Shown one piece after another: positions 35,061-46,960 of a stretch of 64,000 nucleotides of DNA. The number at the start of each line of letters is the position of its first letter. The first letter of the stretch is position 1. The notes beneath the pieces were generated by a model. The model saw only the letters and a list, made by a program, of their open reading frames with translations, made no database searches and was not told the DNA's origin. The position numbers were made by a program, and so were the translations under genes. This DNA is from Apis mellifera (taxonomy: Eukaryota; Arthropoda; Insecta; Hymenoptera; Apidae), in the NCBI RefSeq assembly GCF_003254395.2, contig NC_037638.1:2981001-3045000 (forward strand). The letters are read 5' to 3'.

Positions 35061-35808
35061 AGACATAATAATGTTCGAACTGGCCACGATTTCTCTTTGA
35101 ACTTCCCCTTGCAACACATATAAATCTTAATTCTAGAGAAACAGACTTTCGCAAAGCCTATCTTCGATATTTCCTCGAAATATAACATTTTTAACGAACG
35201 CTATTCCATAACCCATGCAACGATAACGATATTCTCGACGAGAAAGAAAGAAAAAGAAAGGGAGGAAGAATGAAAGATTGGGGAGAAGCGAAATCTTATT
35301 CTTAAAGATTGCAATAACGGTGGTATTAGACTACGTTTAACCCGTGTACCCATCCCCCCAAACCTCTCAAAGATACGATAAAATTCGCGTCAGCGATATC
35401 GGTGTACAGTTTGCCGCTTCGCCGTCACGTTGTCGTCGTCGCGGCGTCGTTAGCAAGCTCCGTAATCCGGTTCCGAGACGAAGATCATCTCCACTCGTCC
35501 CGTTGAAAACTTTTATCGCTGCCTCAAAGAATCCGGGAGAAGCCGTTGGAATCGCGGCTGCGTCAAATATCCGGCTTGCCTCGAGACATGTCTCGCGGCT
35601 CCAATGATCGATCCTCCGCGTGTATTGTTTGTTCGAAAAAGATATAAAGGTTTCTTTATGGGTTCTCTCTTTTTGGAAAAGTTGTAGCAAAAGAAAAGAG
35701 GATTAGATCGATCAAGTTTAATCTCTTTCGTGATATTAATTTATTTTCCTGCGAATTATTTCGTTAATTTTATTCCAACGTTCCCCATTATATATATTGC
35801 ATATTATA

Positions 35809-36745
35809 TTGAGTTGGCAACTAAGTAATTGCGGACTTCAGTTGAAGTTGATGACGATCTAATCGAAGCAATAATCGATTCGGATCGTCACAGTACAACT
35901 CGTGAGATTGCAGAGAAGCTTCATGTATCGCATACATGCATTGAAAACCACTTAAAACAACTTGGCTATGTTCAAAAACTCGATACATGGGTTCCTCGCG
36001 AATTGAAAGAAAAGCATTTAACGCGACGCGTTAACAGCTGCGATTTGCTAAAGAAACGTAATGAAAATGATCCATTTTTAAAACGACCGGTAACTGGCGA
36101 TGAAAAATGGGTTGTTTACAACAATATCAAGCGGAAAAGATGGTGGAGCAGGCCACGTGAACCAGCTCGAACAACATCAAAAGCTGGTATTCGTCGAAAG
36201 AAGGTTTTGTTATCAGTTTGGTGGGATTACGAAGGAATTGTCTATTTTGAACTCTTACCATCCAACCGAACGATCAATTCTGTTGTCTACATTGAACAAC
36301 TAACGAAATTAAACGATGCGGTTGAAGAAAAGCGGCCCGAATTGACAAATCGAAAAGGTGTTGTATTCCATCATGACGATGCAAGGCCACACACATCTTT
36401 GGTCACTCGGCAAAAATTATTGGAGCTTGGTTGGGATATTTTGCCACATCCACCATATAGTCCTGACTTTGCACCATCCGATTACTTTTTGTTTCGATCT
36501 TTACAAAACTCCTTGAATGGTAAAAATTTCAATAACGATGATGATATCAAATCGTATCTGATTCAGTTTTTTGCTAATAAAAACCACAAGTTTCATGAAC
36601 GTGGGATTATGATGCTGCCTGAAAGATGGCAAAAGGTGATTGATCAAAATGGGCAACGCATTACAGAATAAAGTTATTTAATTCCATGAAAAAATTGTCT
36701 TTGATTTTCTAAAAAAAATCCGCAATTACTTAGTTGCCAACCCAA
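35809..36745 (+). mobile_element. mariner-family transposon, 5'-deleted copy B
   Basis: A 937-bp element bounded by TA at 35,807-35,808 and 36,746-36,747, with inverted termini of the same type as copies A and C (left starts TTGAGTTGGCAACTAAG, right is the complement of TTGGGTTGGCAACTAAG). Compared with copy C (1,272 bp) it lacks about 0.33 kb between the left terminus and the codons for VEVDDD, with a clean junction near 35,839-35,841. It differs from copy A in both breakpoint and sequence, so the deletions look independent. It has the least-damaged transposase frame of the four copies. Confidence 0.95.
35841..36671 (+). pseudogene. mariner transposase, N-terminally deleted but otherwise open (copy B)
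   Basis: Homology starts at VEVDDDLIEAIIDSD and runs uninterrupted for about 276 residues to TAA at 36,669-36,671. Retained are the second helix-turn-helix (REIAEKLHVSHTCIENHLKQ), WVPREL, and the complete DD34D catalytic triad: Asp in TGDEKW, first Asp of HHDDARPH, and Asp of PSDYFLF 34 residues further on. The C-terminal LPERWQKVIDQNG motif is also present. The first HTH and native start are missing; the open frame begins at a TTG (35,829) inside the terminus, and the first ATG lies much further in. An intact mariner transposase is about 345 residues. It is probably a relic, but the open catalytic frame is notable. Confidence 0.93.
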
Positions 36746-36747
36746 TA

Positions 36748-38470
36748 TATTTTTGCATTTTTCGTTACGCGTCGCTTAACGAAAATGGAAATTCGAATAT
36801 CGAGGGATGACCGACTTTCCGATCGAACGGGTCAAGAGTTGGAATACTCGAATACGTGGACGACTAATGACCGTCTACGGCGCCACTTTAACGAGAGCGA
36901 GAAAAACGGCGGGGATGGGGATGGGGATAAATGGCGGTCTCGGCGCTTGGATAATGTGGGGAGGAGATGAGGCGGGAGAATGTGAAATATATACACTCGA
37001 GTTGGATCGAGTTAAATATAAACCGAGTTGAATTGGCCGAATAGTTGTTTTTCGAGTAATTCAATTTAAATATCTTGTATCTGATATCGCGTATGACGAA
37101 TGACGACGGGGATGTAATGTACTTTCCAGAGGGCGAATTAAAATCACATCAGTGGATATCATCAGGCTTGATGATTATCCTCGATTTGTTTCATTTTCTT
37201 TCTTTAAGAAAGAAACGTAATGGAGAGAGTGAATATCAATATCTTTTTAAATCGACGATTTAATTTTAAATTATTTTTGTAAAAGTAATAACAATTTATC
37301 GAAAATTTCGAAGAATTTTCCAAAGCGATGGCGCCACTCGTTTCCTCCTTCGTCGATCAGCTGATCGAAAATGTCGAGAAGTGGCTGGACCTCGTCCAAC
37401 CGGGTTACGCTTCTCTCTCTCTCCTCCTCCACTCGCCATCCCACTTACTAACCCTGTTAAACTCTCTCCTTTTTTTTTTTTTTTTTTTGCTTTTAACCTA
37501 TCCGTGTTTTTCACTGTTTCGCCGTTGGAATGGCCGGATTTTTAACAAATGTCGAACGAATTGAATTTACGAGGTACTTTTATCAATGGATTTGGAAAAT
37601 TTGTCAAAAGTCTTACCCGTCGTTGAAAACGTTGCGTTGACCGGTTCAATTTATCATTGAAATGATCTATCGAAAGTCTACGGATAATTTAATTTAATCG
37701 ATTAATAACACTCGAATGATATTGTTTGGATTTTCCACGTCCAATCAACCTTGGAGGAGGATATCTCACGATCGACGCGAGAAAACAAAGATTGTTTCTC
37801 TTACGAGGCCGCCAATTACCCACTTTCCCCGTCAATCGACTCTCTCCTACATCCACCTCGAAACAGAAACTCAATCTCGATCGGGCCGGATCTTGATTGA
37901 ATTCGATTCTCGAAAAGGAGAGAAAGAGAGAGAGAGAAACAAAAAACACTCCATTTCCCACAGTGTCATAACGCCAATCCCTGGAGACGTCGCGTGGGAC
38001 AATTAGGGAGGAACGAGGGTATCCCTCGGTTCGATCGTGTAACTGGTCGTGGAAAGTTTGCGTCTTCTCGGGCAAATATTCGAAGATTCGGTGTCCCTCT
38101 CTCTCTTTCTCTCGAAACGCGAGGAAGAGATAGAAGGGGCGTATTGACGGAGGGGGCCGGAAGTGGAGGACCATCGGTGCATCGCGGGCGAGAGGACGAG
38201 ATCTCGTCTCTCGAAGGAGGAGGAACTTTTCCCCGAGTAAACGCAATTAAGCGATGGAGCAGCAGCGGCGGCGCAATTTGCCCGGAACAGCAAGCGGAGA
38301 AACTCTCCTTATGCACAAGTGGAATAATCTCGAGAGGATAAAATCGAGGGCTCGAGATCGATTAGCGGACCGCTTCGCCCGTTATTTTCCGTCGACGCAT
38401 AGAACGGAAGATTCCGTGTCAATTCGACACCCGAATTACCAAACCAAGAGAACTGGCCATAAATGCAAAA
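36748..38470. other. Mixed non-coding stretch
   Basis: Contains a T run of about 18 at 37,472-37,489 and CpG-richer sequence from 37,700. Frames of 115-185 codons at 37,690-38,340 are open on both strands over the same bases and lack domains, so they are treated as chance. No gene recognised. Confidence 0.5.
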
Positions 38471-39580
38471 TTGCTCCGACGTTCGACTTCGTTTAAAAGC
38501 TGGTGTCAACGTTGCGGGAGCCGATGGAATCGGATGGAACGGAGAAGGAGAAAGAGAAAGAAGGACGGCGGGATGATGGTCGAAAGGAATCTTTCCTGTG
38601 GAGAGCGTGTGAGTGTGCGTGCGTGCGTGGAAGGAAGCGGGTGGCCGAAAGGCGGCGTGGTTGCGCGCCACCGGTGTGTGTCCGATGTTATCTGTGGTTG
38701 CCATGGGGATGCTATTGATTGGCCGACGCGCCGACAGACGTCACGGGAGTCGCGGCGCCACTCCGACTATTGCCCGTCCCCGCGCCCCTCCGACTACACG
38801 CCAACGTCCACTCCCTCCTCCTCCTTCACCCCGATTCACCCCGTTTCGCGGGAGAGGAGGGGTGCTCTCCTCTCCTCCCCTCCCCCATCTATCCCTCGTG
38901 CGTTTACCACCAACGTCGTCCACTCGCACGCCACGCCAATCCCTGCTCCAAACGCGTCCAAACACACTCGACACGCGTCTAACAACCGAGTCGCGGCTTC
39001 CAGGTAACCTGAACTTCCCTTCCGTCCCTATTTAACGCGACCAACACTGTCAACGACCTCCTCTTCCTCCTCGAAGCGAAGGAGGAACCGTTGTTTGCAC
39101 GCGAGAAGCAAGGGAAGAAGTATCAGCTGAGCGCGATACCCCCTCCGTTTTCGATTATCCGATACGACGGTTGGTCGAACCGGCCACCTTTAACCTCTCA
39201 CGTGTCGTTTCCATCTTAACGATTACGCCTCCCCTGGAAATAATTCGCGGGTTGGAGGGAGGGTTGACCTCGACTTTGCGGAGAACGAAAGAGAATCCTC
39301 CAACGACGTGTATATACGTCGGTGGAGGGTTGTCGAAAACCGTCCGAGACTCGGAAGACCACCAGCCATCCTGGCGCCTAACGAGTCGTGCGAAACGCGT
39401 ACGTAAGAGCCTTGTCCCTCCTCGACAGGAGAGAAAAGGACGGAGCAGGAACCGCCCTCTGCGATTCCACGCAATTCGAACGGCTCTGTCGATTAGGATC
39501 CGTCTAATGGATCATAGCGATCGATCCCGAGGCAAGAAGAGGAGCTCGATAAGAGGAGCGTTTTAGGCGGGGATTTGCCG
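38471..39580. promoter_or_regulatory. CpG-dense block, candidate promoter or first-exon region
   Basis: This is the most GC- and CpG-rich kilobase of the window. It has a GATTGGCC (inverted CCAAT) at about 38,715-38,722, a GACGTCAC (CRE-like) at about 38,735-38,742, and a possible 5' splice site CTTCCAG|GTAACC at 39,003-39,004. Overlapping frames of 71-178 codons run in several frames at once, as expected where TA-containing stop codons are rare. No protein domain is recognisable. An alternative first exon, a promoter, or an enhancer are all possible; none is proven. Confidence 0.3.
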
Positions 39581-41024
39581 AGATCGTGTGCACGAAATAT
39601 ATATTATAGAGAATGGCGCGTATGTACGATACGTTGAAACGTGAATTTGTGACGAGGATATCGGCTGGAGTGGATTAATTCGAGCGCTTTGTCTTTACGG
39701 GCGTTCATTTCGCAAACTTGGAAAAACTTGAACAAAACTTTTTTTTCTAGATTACACGTTTCTTATTACAGTATTGTTACGAAATGTTCCTTTGGATGAA
39801 AAATTCCTTCACGATGAATTCGTCGTGTTAATATTTTTTTGCAACACAATGATGAAAACGTTTTACGGATAATAATAATAATAATAATTGGAAAATAAAT
39901 CTAGAAACGGATCGAACGAACGGTGTTGTTTAATGGGTTACGATACAAGGGATCGGTTATTTTATCCAAACGTTTCAATTAGCCACTCTGTTCGTCGCCG
40001 CGGTTATATAAAATTAATTATACAGGAATTCCAAGTGCGCCATTCCTTTGTCCGCGACGAAACTCGATTATCATATCGTTATGAATTTTTGCAATAATCG
40101 AAAGATCATATCGTACGAGCGGCGATTAAACTGCAGGTTTGAATTCCAACGTTTTTATTTATCGATTAACGTTCCTTCTTCCACGTCCACTCTCGTTACA
40201 TTCTCGCATTTACGTTCGAATAAGTGATCTACCCTTTTTATATATCGGATCGTAAAAGGTTCACAAGCGTGTGGATATTTTTATTTACAATCGCTTTCGA
40301 TTGTCATCGAGCCTCGATTTTCTTCCCCATTTGGATTAAACAGTTTGCAATACTTGCGGAAGAACCGGCTCTGGTTAATTGGAAAACCGTTTCCCCGCTG
40401 TCGGGAGACGCAAAAACCGCGGATGAATATGGACTCGAATATGAAACTGTCACATTTATCTTTCCGCAACCATTGCATTTTCCGCTCTTTAAACAATTTT
40501 TCATCCCAAGGACAGTTTTCTTTTTTTTTTTTTTTTTTTTTACGTATTAATAGAGGAGCGTTTTTTAGCCACCGGACAATTTCCCTTTTTTTTTCTTTTC
40601 TCCGGAGAGGAAGTCTCTTCCATAATTATTTTTTCGATCGCGAATACTTGGTTCCGCGACACGATTGGATCAAATTCCAATTGCATCGAATATGCTATTA
40701 ACGAAATTTAATTGAAGATAGGAAAATTAAAAATTTTTAGGGGAAACGAATTTTTCCGAGATTTACCCTTGTTTTTCTCGTTCGAAAGAGTAGTTTTTTC
40801 TTTTACAGATTTACATTTAAACGTTTGTTGTTGTCGTCAGAAAAATGTTTGTTGTTGTCGGAAAGAGAGGAAAAATTTTTTCTAAAAATTTGCCTCGCTC
40901 CAGGATCGATTCCACGTACGAAGAAGGGACGAAAGTAGTTTTCTAGGTATCGCTTTATACGGTCCAATAAGAGAGGAAGCTCGATTCCCCCGCTATCGCA
41001 ATAACAGTTCTCCTCCAAATGTTG

Positions 41025-41028
<4 letters not shown>

Positions 41029-41056
<28 letters not shown>
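41029..41056. repeat. (TA)n microsatellite
   Basis: About thirteen TA dinucleotides. Confidence 0.95.
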
Positions 41057-42529
41057 CCCAAGTTATACATTCCCCGCATCGATGTCTCGGAATTAAGATT
41101 CACCAGACAGGGAATAGAATTTCATTATTCCACGTGCAATTAAATTGCACTCACGGTCGTCTTCCTTTGATATAATCCAGCCAGCGCAACGTTTGTCGCA
41201 ATATACACGGCTCCCTCCCCCCACGAGTTCATGTTCTATTAAATACAAGTGTGTCAATAGGTGTTGAATTACAATCCCAGTGTCGTAAACCCAGATGCAG
41301 TTACAAAGGCATAGAATAAATCCTTTATATTATGTAAGCGGACCGCAGAAATATATCCGATTCTTGTGAAATATATTACGAGCCAACCGAGAGAGATTCA
41401 GACTTCTAAAAATGGACCCTGCCGAGAGATCACGAGGCCTTCGCCTATCGTGATAATTCAAACTATCTGGAGAGAATGGAATATTTATCCAAGTTTCAAA
41501 CGCGAATTCTCGATCGTCTTATCTATCGAGACGATATATTTGATTGAAACGTTGTATTAAAATCAACTTTTCTTCTTCCATTTTTCCTCGATCTCGAAGA
41601 CACAACGATTCGTAGAAGAATTGGTAAACGATACATCTCTCGTTTTTCCAAAACTGGAAAAAAAAAATCGCAAAAGGGTTGTGTGTATATGTATACATAA
41701 ATAGTAGAATACAGATGGCGTGGATATCTTTGTTCCAGCTTCGTTAAATTCGTTCCAATAATATTTCATTGTTTCACGTTCGTTTACAAGGCTATTCATA
41801 ATTCACCTCGCTGACGCGTTTCGACAATCGCGCGAAAGATTCGTTTATTTGTGCGAGAGAGGTATCTCCCTCCCTCATTGTTGATGATACACAAACGAGG
41901 AAAGAAGAAGGGCCGTGATAAACTGGCCGATCGATTAATATCCTTCCCTGTGATGGATCGCTTCGAAGGATTAACAATTGGTGATTTTGAATTAAATGAT
42001 TGGATCTTCATCTTTCGAATTATATTTTGCAAGATATTAACTCGTGACGCACGAGAGTTTATATTTAAATTTTAGAATGAATCGACTTGTAAACTGCATT
42101 CGATATTTCGATTATCGTTTGCTTTTTTTTTTAAATATTCGAGAAGCTGTGATCGAAAAGCGTTTATTAATATAAAATGTTTCGCAAAAATGTAGTAACT
42201 CGAAATTTTCATCGATCCAGTGAACTCTATCTATTGTTCAAAGCTAATAACGAAGTTATTCCGATTGTTTCGTTCGAAAATGAAAACAGAGGCGCGATAC
42301 AATAGATTAACGCTTCCACTTCGAGGAAGGGTTTACTTACCGATTAAATTCACTCGTTCGAAAAATTAAATAATATTCGAATTTCACGAATCTTGTTTTT
42401 ACTTCATTCAGAATAAATTCAAAAAAAAATCAATATCTCTCGTTAACATCAATTCTCACCCCCGAATAAATTTTTTATCTCTAACTAAACCTTTTCTTGT
42501 TACCCCATCGATCGGAGGGAGGGTTTATT

Positions 42530-42900
42530 TCAGAACAGCGTGGCGTGGCCCGTAATTCGCGGGAAAATTAGAAATAACGTTGACACGCCCCCTCGAGAAT
42601 CGTAAACGGATAGATTCCGCCGCTTTAAACCTAACCTAACCGTTATTAATCGCGAGCGCGGCAGTGACAATATCCGTTGCGCGGCAAGGTTTTATCAGGG
42701 CAAGCTTTTGGAGAAGGTCTCCCGGCAAATATACATCTTGTCGCCGGCCGAGACTTGTGTAATTGTTGTTGCGAAGTTGCGAGCGTAAGCTTCCTTCCCG
42801 GCTAAAGCGCGGCCCCCGCGCTTTATCCCGCAAGGATGAACTCGGGATCCCAGCGTCATCGCCGCTAATCACACGAATGCCAACTTTTCACCAACCCCTT
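42530..42900. promoter_or_regulatory. GC-balanced block, candidate conserved non-coding element
   Basis: Non-repetitive block with CpG-rich short motifs and a TTAAT core near 42,645. It contains two and a half copies of the insect telomere unit (CCTAA)n near 42,631, which is too short to mean a telomeric origin. Regulatory status is inferred from texture only. Confidence 0.2.
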
Positions 42901-43026
42901 TGTCGGAATTCGGGAGTGGCTCGTTGTTTTTTCTCTTTTATTGTTATCTCCGTTTCTTTCTTAAAGTAATTCGTTAAAGTAATTGTACTCTTCTTTTTCT
43001 ATATTAATTATTAAGAGTTAATGTTA

Positions 43027-44228
43027 GGTCTACTGGAAAGTTCTGTCCGTTTTTGGAATAAAACAAAATACAAATTTTTCCTTACCGCCAATTAACTTTA
43101 TTATTATAATGATCTGTTGCTAGCGTGAGGGCAATTTGTATATATCCCATTTTTGAAAAATGTTTCATCTTTTGATGCGAAAAATTGAATCGGTCTTCTT
43201 CATTTTTGAATTTTTTGCCCGTCAAAAAATTTTGTAAGGATAAAAACAAGTGATAATCAGAGGGTGCTATATGGTGGGTGCGACAGAATTTCCCAGTCTA
43301 CTTCTGCAATTTTTTGACGAGTCCCTAAAGCAGCGTGTGGTCTGACGTTATCGTGGTGCAGTATCATGTCCTTCCTATTCAACATTGCCAGCCTCTTTTT
43401 TTGGACCGCTGTCTTTAAATTATCCAGTTGCTGACAATACTTCTCCGAATTGAGCTTTTCGTTCGGTTTTAAAAGCTCATAATGTATTGGTCCTCGAATG
43501 TCCCACCATATACACAACATTCTCTTATTCAGAGTCAAATTTGGTTTAGAAATATGCCCTTTTCCTTACAATGTTGTTGCATGTAATCCACTTTTCATCC
43601 CCGGTTATCATCCGGTTCAAAAAGGGCTCGATTTTGTTCCGAGCAAGCAGAGATGTGCATATGACAACTCGATCGTCCAAATTTTTCCGACTTGATTCAT
43701 GTGGCACCCATCTTGAATACTTCCACACCAATCCTATCTTCCGAATATGGTCAGAAATGGTTCGTTGAGCTGAATTAAGCCTTTCTGCGATCTCCGATGT
43801 TGTCGGAAAAGGATCTTGCTCCAACATTGCCTTAACAACATCGTCGTCAATCAAAGATGGTCGCCCAGAACGTGGCTTATCAGAAAGGTCGAAATCACCC
43901 GTTTCAAATTTTTCGTACCATCTTCTGCATATCCTATCAGAAACAGTACCTTCACCAAACACTTTCAATAAATTTCTACATGCTTCCGTAGCATTTCTTC
44001 CTTGTTGAAATTCGTATAAAATTACAGTGGCGTAAACGAACTTTATCAGTCGCCATGGGTATACTATTTCATACTTAAGACTAATATGAATCAACTTTAT
44101 TATAGTTTATTTGCTACGTCAGTATGTACACATTAAGCGATAAAAATATAGAGCCGAATATGCAATAAATAAACATGTGCTTACGTGGCGAAAATGATGT
44201 CATAAATTCGGACAGAACTTTAATATAT
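43027..44228 (-). mobile_element. mariner-family transposon of a second family, degenerate
   Basis: About 1.2 kb, with the shared terminal sequence AAAGTTCTGTCCG at both ends in inverted orientation (left end around 43,031-43,050, right end around 44,208-44,228). The outermost bases have diverged, so the exact ends and TA duplication are uncertain by a few bases. The termini differ completely from those of copies A-C, and the encoded transposase is a different branch of the mariner DD34D group. All the transposase blocks lie on the minus strand in order, with several lesions. I do not assign a named subfamily. Confidence 0.9.
43090..44056 (-). pseudogene. mariner transposase relic, second family, multiple frameshifts
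   Basis: A likely native ATG lies at 44,054-44,056. The frame is lost soon after (a small indel near 44,015-44,030) and resumes as ILYEFQQGRNATEACRNLL. It then keeps the first HTH, the GRP linker (DKPRSGRPS), the second HTH, WVPHE and TGDEKW. Near 43,546 a deletion removes the usual WVKPGEP-type segment and shifts the frame. The next piece (43,538-43,257) carries the TLNKRM and HHDNVRPH blocks. A deletion within HPPYS(PDLA)PSDY at about 43,257-43,268 shifts the frame before the third catalytic Asp. The last helix has a Trp-to-stop change. Clearly non-functional, and older than copies A-C by its damage. Confidence 0.9.
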
Positions 44229-46290
44229 ATTAAACAGAATCGCAAAGAGTATTTAATGAAACGGAGTGGATAGAAAAGAATGTGATACGAAAATCTGTTT
44301 TTGCATAAAAATTACAATCTCTGAAGTTTGAGAAAGGAAAGAAAGGAAGAAAGAAAGAAAGGACGATCTGACCGTCCATCAAGATTTCTTAACACGGGGA
44401 GAATCCCTCGGCGAGGGGATCGTATCGTTAAACCCGGCGTCGTCCCCTTGCTAAAATATGTCCGATAATAATAAGAAGAATCGGAGGAAAGGAGTCGTGG
44501 ATCGTCTGCGGGCAAGGCGTGAATTTAACAACGACAATATCGTTCGATGGTGGAACACGACGATCGCTGTGGGCGTCGTTAGAATCGCGTGGAACGAAAG
44601 AAAGAGAGAGAAAGAAAAGAAAAAGTTTCATCGAGAAAACGGGCGGCGAGGAAGGCGAAGGTGGTCGTTACGGAATCATTCGTAAGCCGGGAACCGCAAT
44701 TAGTTTCATTCTTCCCTCGCCGCCTTGGCCTTTAACTTTTTTTTTTTTCTCTCTCTCTCTCTTTACACCAACACTCGCGCGGAAAGAAAGTTCACTGCGG
44801 GAAGAGAGCGTGGAAGGTGTGAAGTAGAAAACGAGAGAGATGTAACGAGAAAAATTGAAGGATCGTCACGTTGCGCTTAATACTCTTTGCACGCCCCTCT
44901 ACTTATCCCATTTAAGGCGGATTCAGCACGGTGGTGTATACGTAGTTGCTAGGAGCGTTATTTAAATTTGCGGTTGTTTTAAAAGTTTCGTTTTTATTTT
45001 TCTATTTATTTATACGCGGCGAGTCGTACAATTGGGCAATTTTGTTTCTTTTCATTTATTGCAAAAAACTTTTCAAATGGCCAAAATAAGTGAGTATCGT
45101 TCTAATTTTCTCCTAATTTAAATTCGATTCAATTGACAATATGATAGAAACGGTTTGAAAATTCATAAATATATTTTGTAGATTACCTTTTGAATCTTAT
45201 ATACGAAAGAATGTATTTAAATATAATATAAAATAACGTGTTCTTGAAAGATGCATATTATTCGCATTCACGTGGCAAGGACGAACAAGAAGAAGCAACT
45301 ACAAAACGTATCTCTACAAAATGAAACGATGATATTTCCATATACGTATATACATGCCAGATCTCGGTTAATTTATAAGCAAGGCCGAGGGTCGATCCTG
45401 TAATAAGAAAACGGGGTCCCGATTCAGACAAAACGACATTTCTCGATACGCCGCGTCCGTATGATTTAGGTATCGCCATTCCTCTCGCTGCCACCAACTT
45501 ATCCTTTTTTATATCCCCTCTTGGATGGGGATTCCTCCTTCCTTCTCGCTCCCCTCCTCGCTCTTCTTTCTCTCTCTCTTCCCTCCCCTTTTTTTTGTTA
45601 TTTGTACACCGATCCAAGTCGAGATGTTGCAGTACCAGCAGCGCCAGCGTCGCCGACAGTGGCAAGCAGCGGCGGCAGCAGAAAATCTCAAATAAATCCT
45701 TTCGTAATCCCGCATCGCTCCTTTCAGCCAGTCCGGATTTCCACTACTCGCTTTTATGCCACCTCCGCACCCTTCGAAAACTCTCTTCCCCGTTATCATC
45801 CGCTGCCCTCCTTTTCTCCTCCCTCTCTTCCTCTCTCTATCTCTCCATCCAACCTCTCCATTCAATCCATACTCCCTCTTGTTTCACTACTTTCGCTACT
45901 TTTTCTCCATCTGTTTTCCCTTTTCCCTCGAATCTCTGGTATTCCACGTACAAAAAGAGAGGGAGGGAGAGGTATCTCGTTTCGTTTACTTTTTCCGTAT
46001 GGCCGTCAATAGCGACTTCCTGCCGCTGCATTCACGGCCACCGTCATTACGATATCTGGCGACGAGCAGCATTCGTTCCGCCGCGTCCCTCCTCCTCTCC
46101 CCGTGGACCCGTCCCGAAACAATTTTCGCCACAACATCCCTCCCTTCAGAATTGGATATTGTAAGGTCCTTATACCCATCTGGTGGGAAGGGAGAAACGC
46201 GTTTATTCCGCGGGATGCACGCTTCTGTCGACGGAGTTTTATAGGTTAGGATCCACTCTTGGAACGAACGATGTATATATAAAATTCGGG
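44228..46290. other. Mixed non-coding stretch with CT-rich blocks
   Basis: Purine-rich DNA at 44,460-44,660 and pyrimidine-rich DNA at 45,520-45,960 produce long low-complexity frames (up to 189 codons) on both strands; the Ser/Pro/Leu or Arg/Glu/Lys translations have no domain. 44,860-45,250 is AT-rich. No gene recognised. Confidence 0.55.
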
Positions 46291-46960
46291 ACCACTTTTC
46301 GGCAAAAAAAGAAGGAAAGAAAAACGCGTGGAGAGGGATTAAAAAGGGAAGGGAAACTTTTTTGCGGTTGAATACCGCGATATAATCGAGAATATCTCCG
46401 GAATAGGCGGAGTACACTCGAGGAGACACGAACGCCTCCTAGCGTCGTGCAGAGACAGTTCGTTTGAATTGGAGAGAAACGCTTATTGCGACGGTATATT
46501 TGCTAAAGATGTCTCCGTTTGACGAGTACATCCTTTTTCTCTCTCTCTTGAGAGAGAGAGAGAAACCTCGAGTCGAGATAAGCGAAGAAAAGGAGAGAGA
46601 AAAACCGCCTGCTTCATCGAGTAGTTTAATAGAGGTTAGGTCTCGTCCATTTTCGTACATAACGATATAAATTCGTCTCTCTGTAAAAAAGAACTTACAT
46701 TGTGCAAAAAGGGATTAAGAAGAAAGAAACTTTTATAGAATATGATACGGTGTAATCGAGGATAGATCTCTGAAAGTTGGACATATTTACAGACGAGTGT
46801 ACATTGGACGAGGCACGCGAGCGCCTTCTGGCGGACGGTTCGTTTTCGAATTGTGAGAAGGCTTATTAGGCCGGTATATTTGCTTCTTACTATGAAAGCT
46901 TATCTCTATTTGACAAGTACACGTTGGAAACCTCTTTTTTCCACGTTGGGGAACCCGGTT
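46290..46960. repeat. Imperfect two-copy direct repeat, ~380-bp spacing
   Basis: Matching blocks recur in order: a TAATCGAG-A-TAT-TCT theme (46,382 and 46,753), CGAACGCCTCCTAGCG versus CGAGCGCCTTCTGGCG (46,428 and 46,818), GACAGTTCGTTT versus GACGGTTCGTTT (about 46,452 and 46,835), GGTATATTTGCT (46,492 and 46,873) and a TTTGACRAGTACA match (46,518 and 46,909). An ancient local duplication is the simplest reading. A GA/CT inverted run sits at 46,537-46,563. Confidence 0.7.

Larger units (their letters stand above)
33330..35808. other. AT-rich non-coding stretch with a double hairpin
   Basis: 33,540-34,300 is strongly AT-rich. A CT microsatellite lies at about 34,723-34,766, and two adjacent inverted repeats at 35,010-35,060 are listed separately. 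35,340-35,600 is CpG-richer with opposing open frames and no domain. No gene recognised. Confidence 0.6.
39580..43026. other. Mixed non-coding stretch
   Basis: Includes an AAT microsatellite (about 39,870-39,889), a T run of about 18 (40,521-40,539), a TA microsatellite (41,029-41,056), a 17-bp palindrome GTGCAATT-A-AATTGCAC (41,134-41,150) next to a CACGTG E-box (41,131-41,136), and a balanced block at 42,530-42,900. That block contains CCTAACCTAACC near 42,631. Frames of about 60-118 codons have no domains. No gene recognised. Confidence 0.55.

Noticed and set aside
37689..38341. Overlapping 96-185-codon frames on both strands
   Set aside because: Several frames are open over the same bases, as expected in CpG-rich DNA with few TA-containing stops; no family resemblance.
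38995..39010. CTTCCAG|GTAACC as a third ratchet site
   Set aside because: No polypyrimidine tract precedes the AG; more like an ordinary donor or chance.
38471..39035. 140-178-codon plus-strand frames in the CpG island
   Set aside because: Simultaneously open in three frames, Pro/Ser/Thr/Arg-rich, and no recognisable domain; reported only as a possible promoter block.
42620..42640. CCTAACCTAACC, possible insect telomere repeat
   Set aside because: Only about two and a half units; too short to indicate telomeric DNA.
45509..46429. 118-189-codon frames on both strands
   Set aside because: Driven by a long pyrimidine-rich tract; translations are Ser/Pro/Leu or Arg/Glu/Lys low complexity.
46537..46563. 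CT run meeting a GA run as a hairpin
   Set aside because: Simple-sequence symmetry from opposed microsatellites; not an independent signal.
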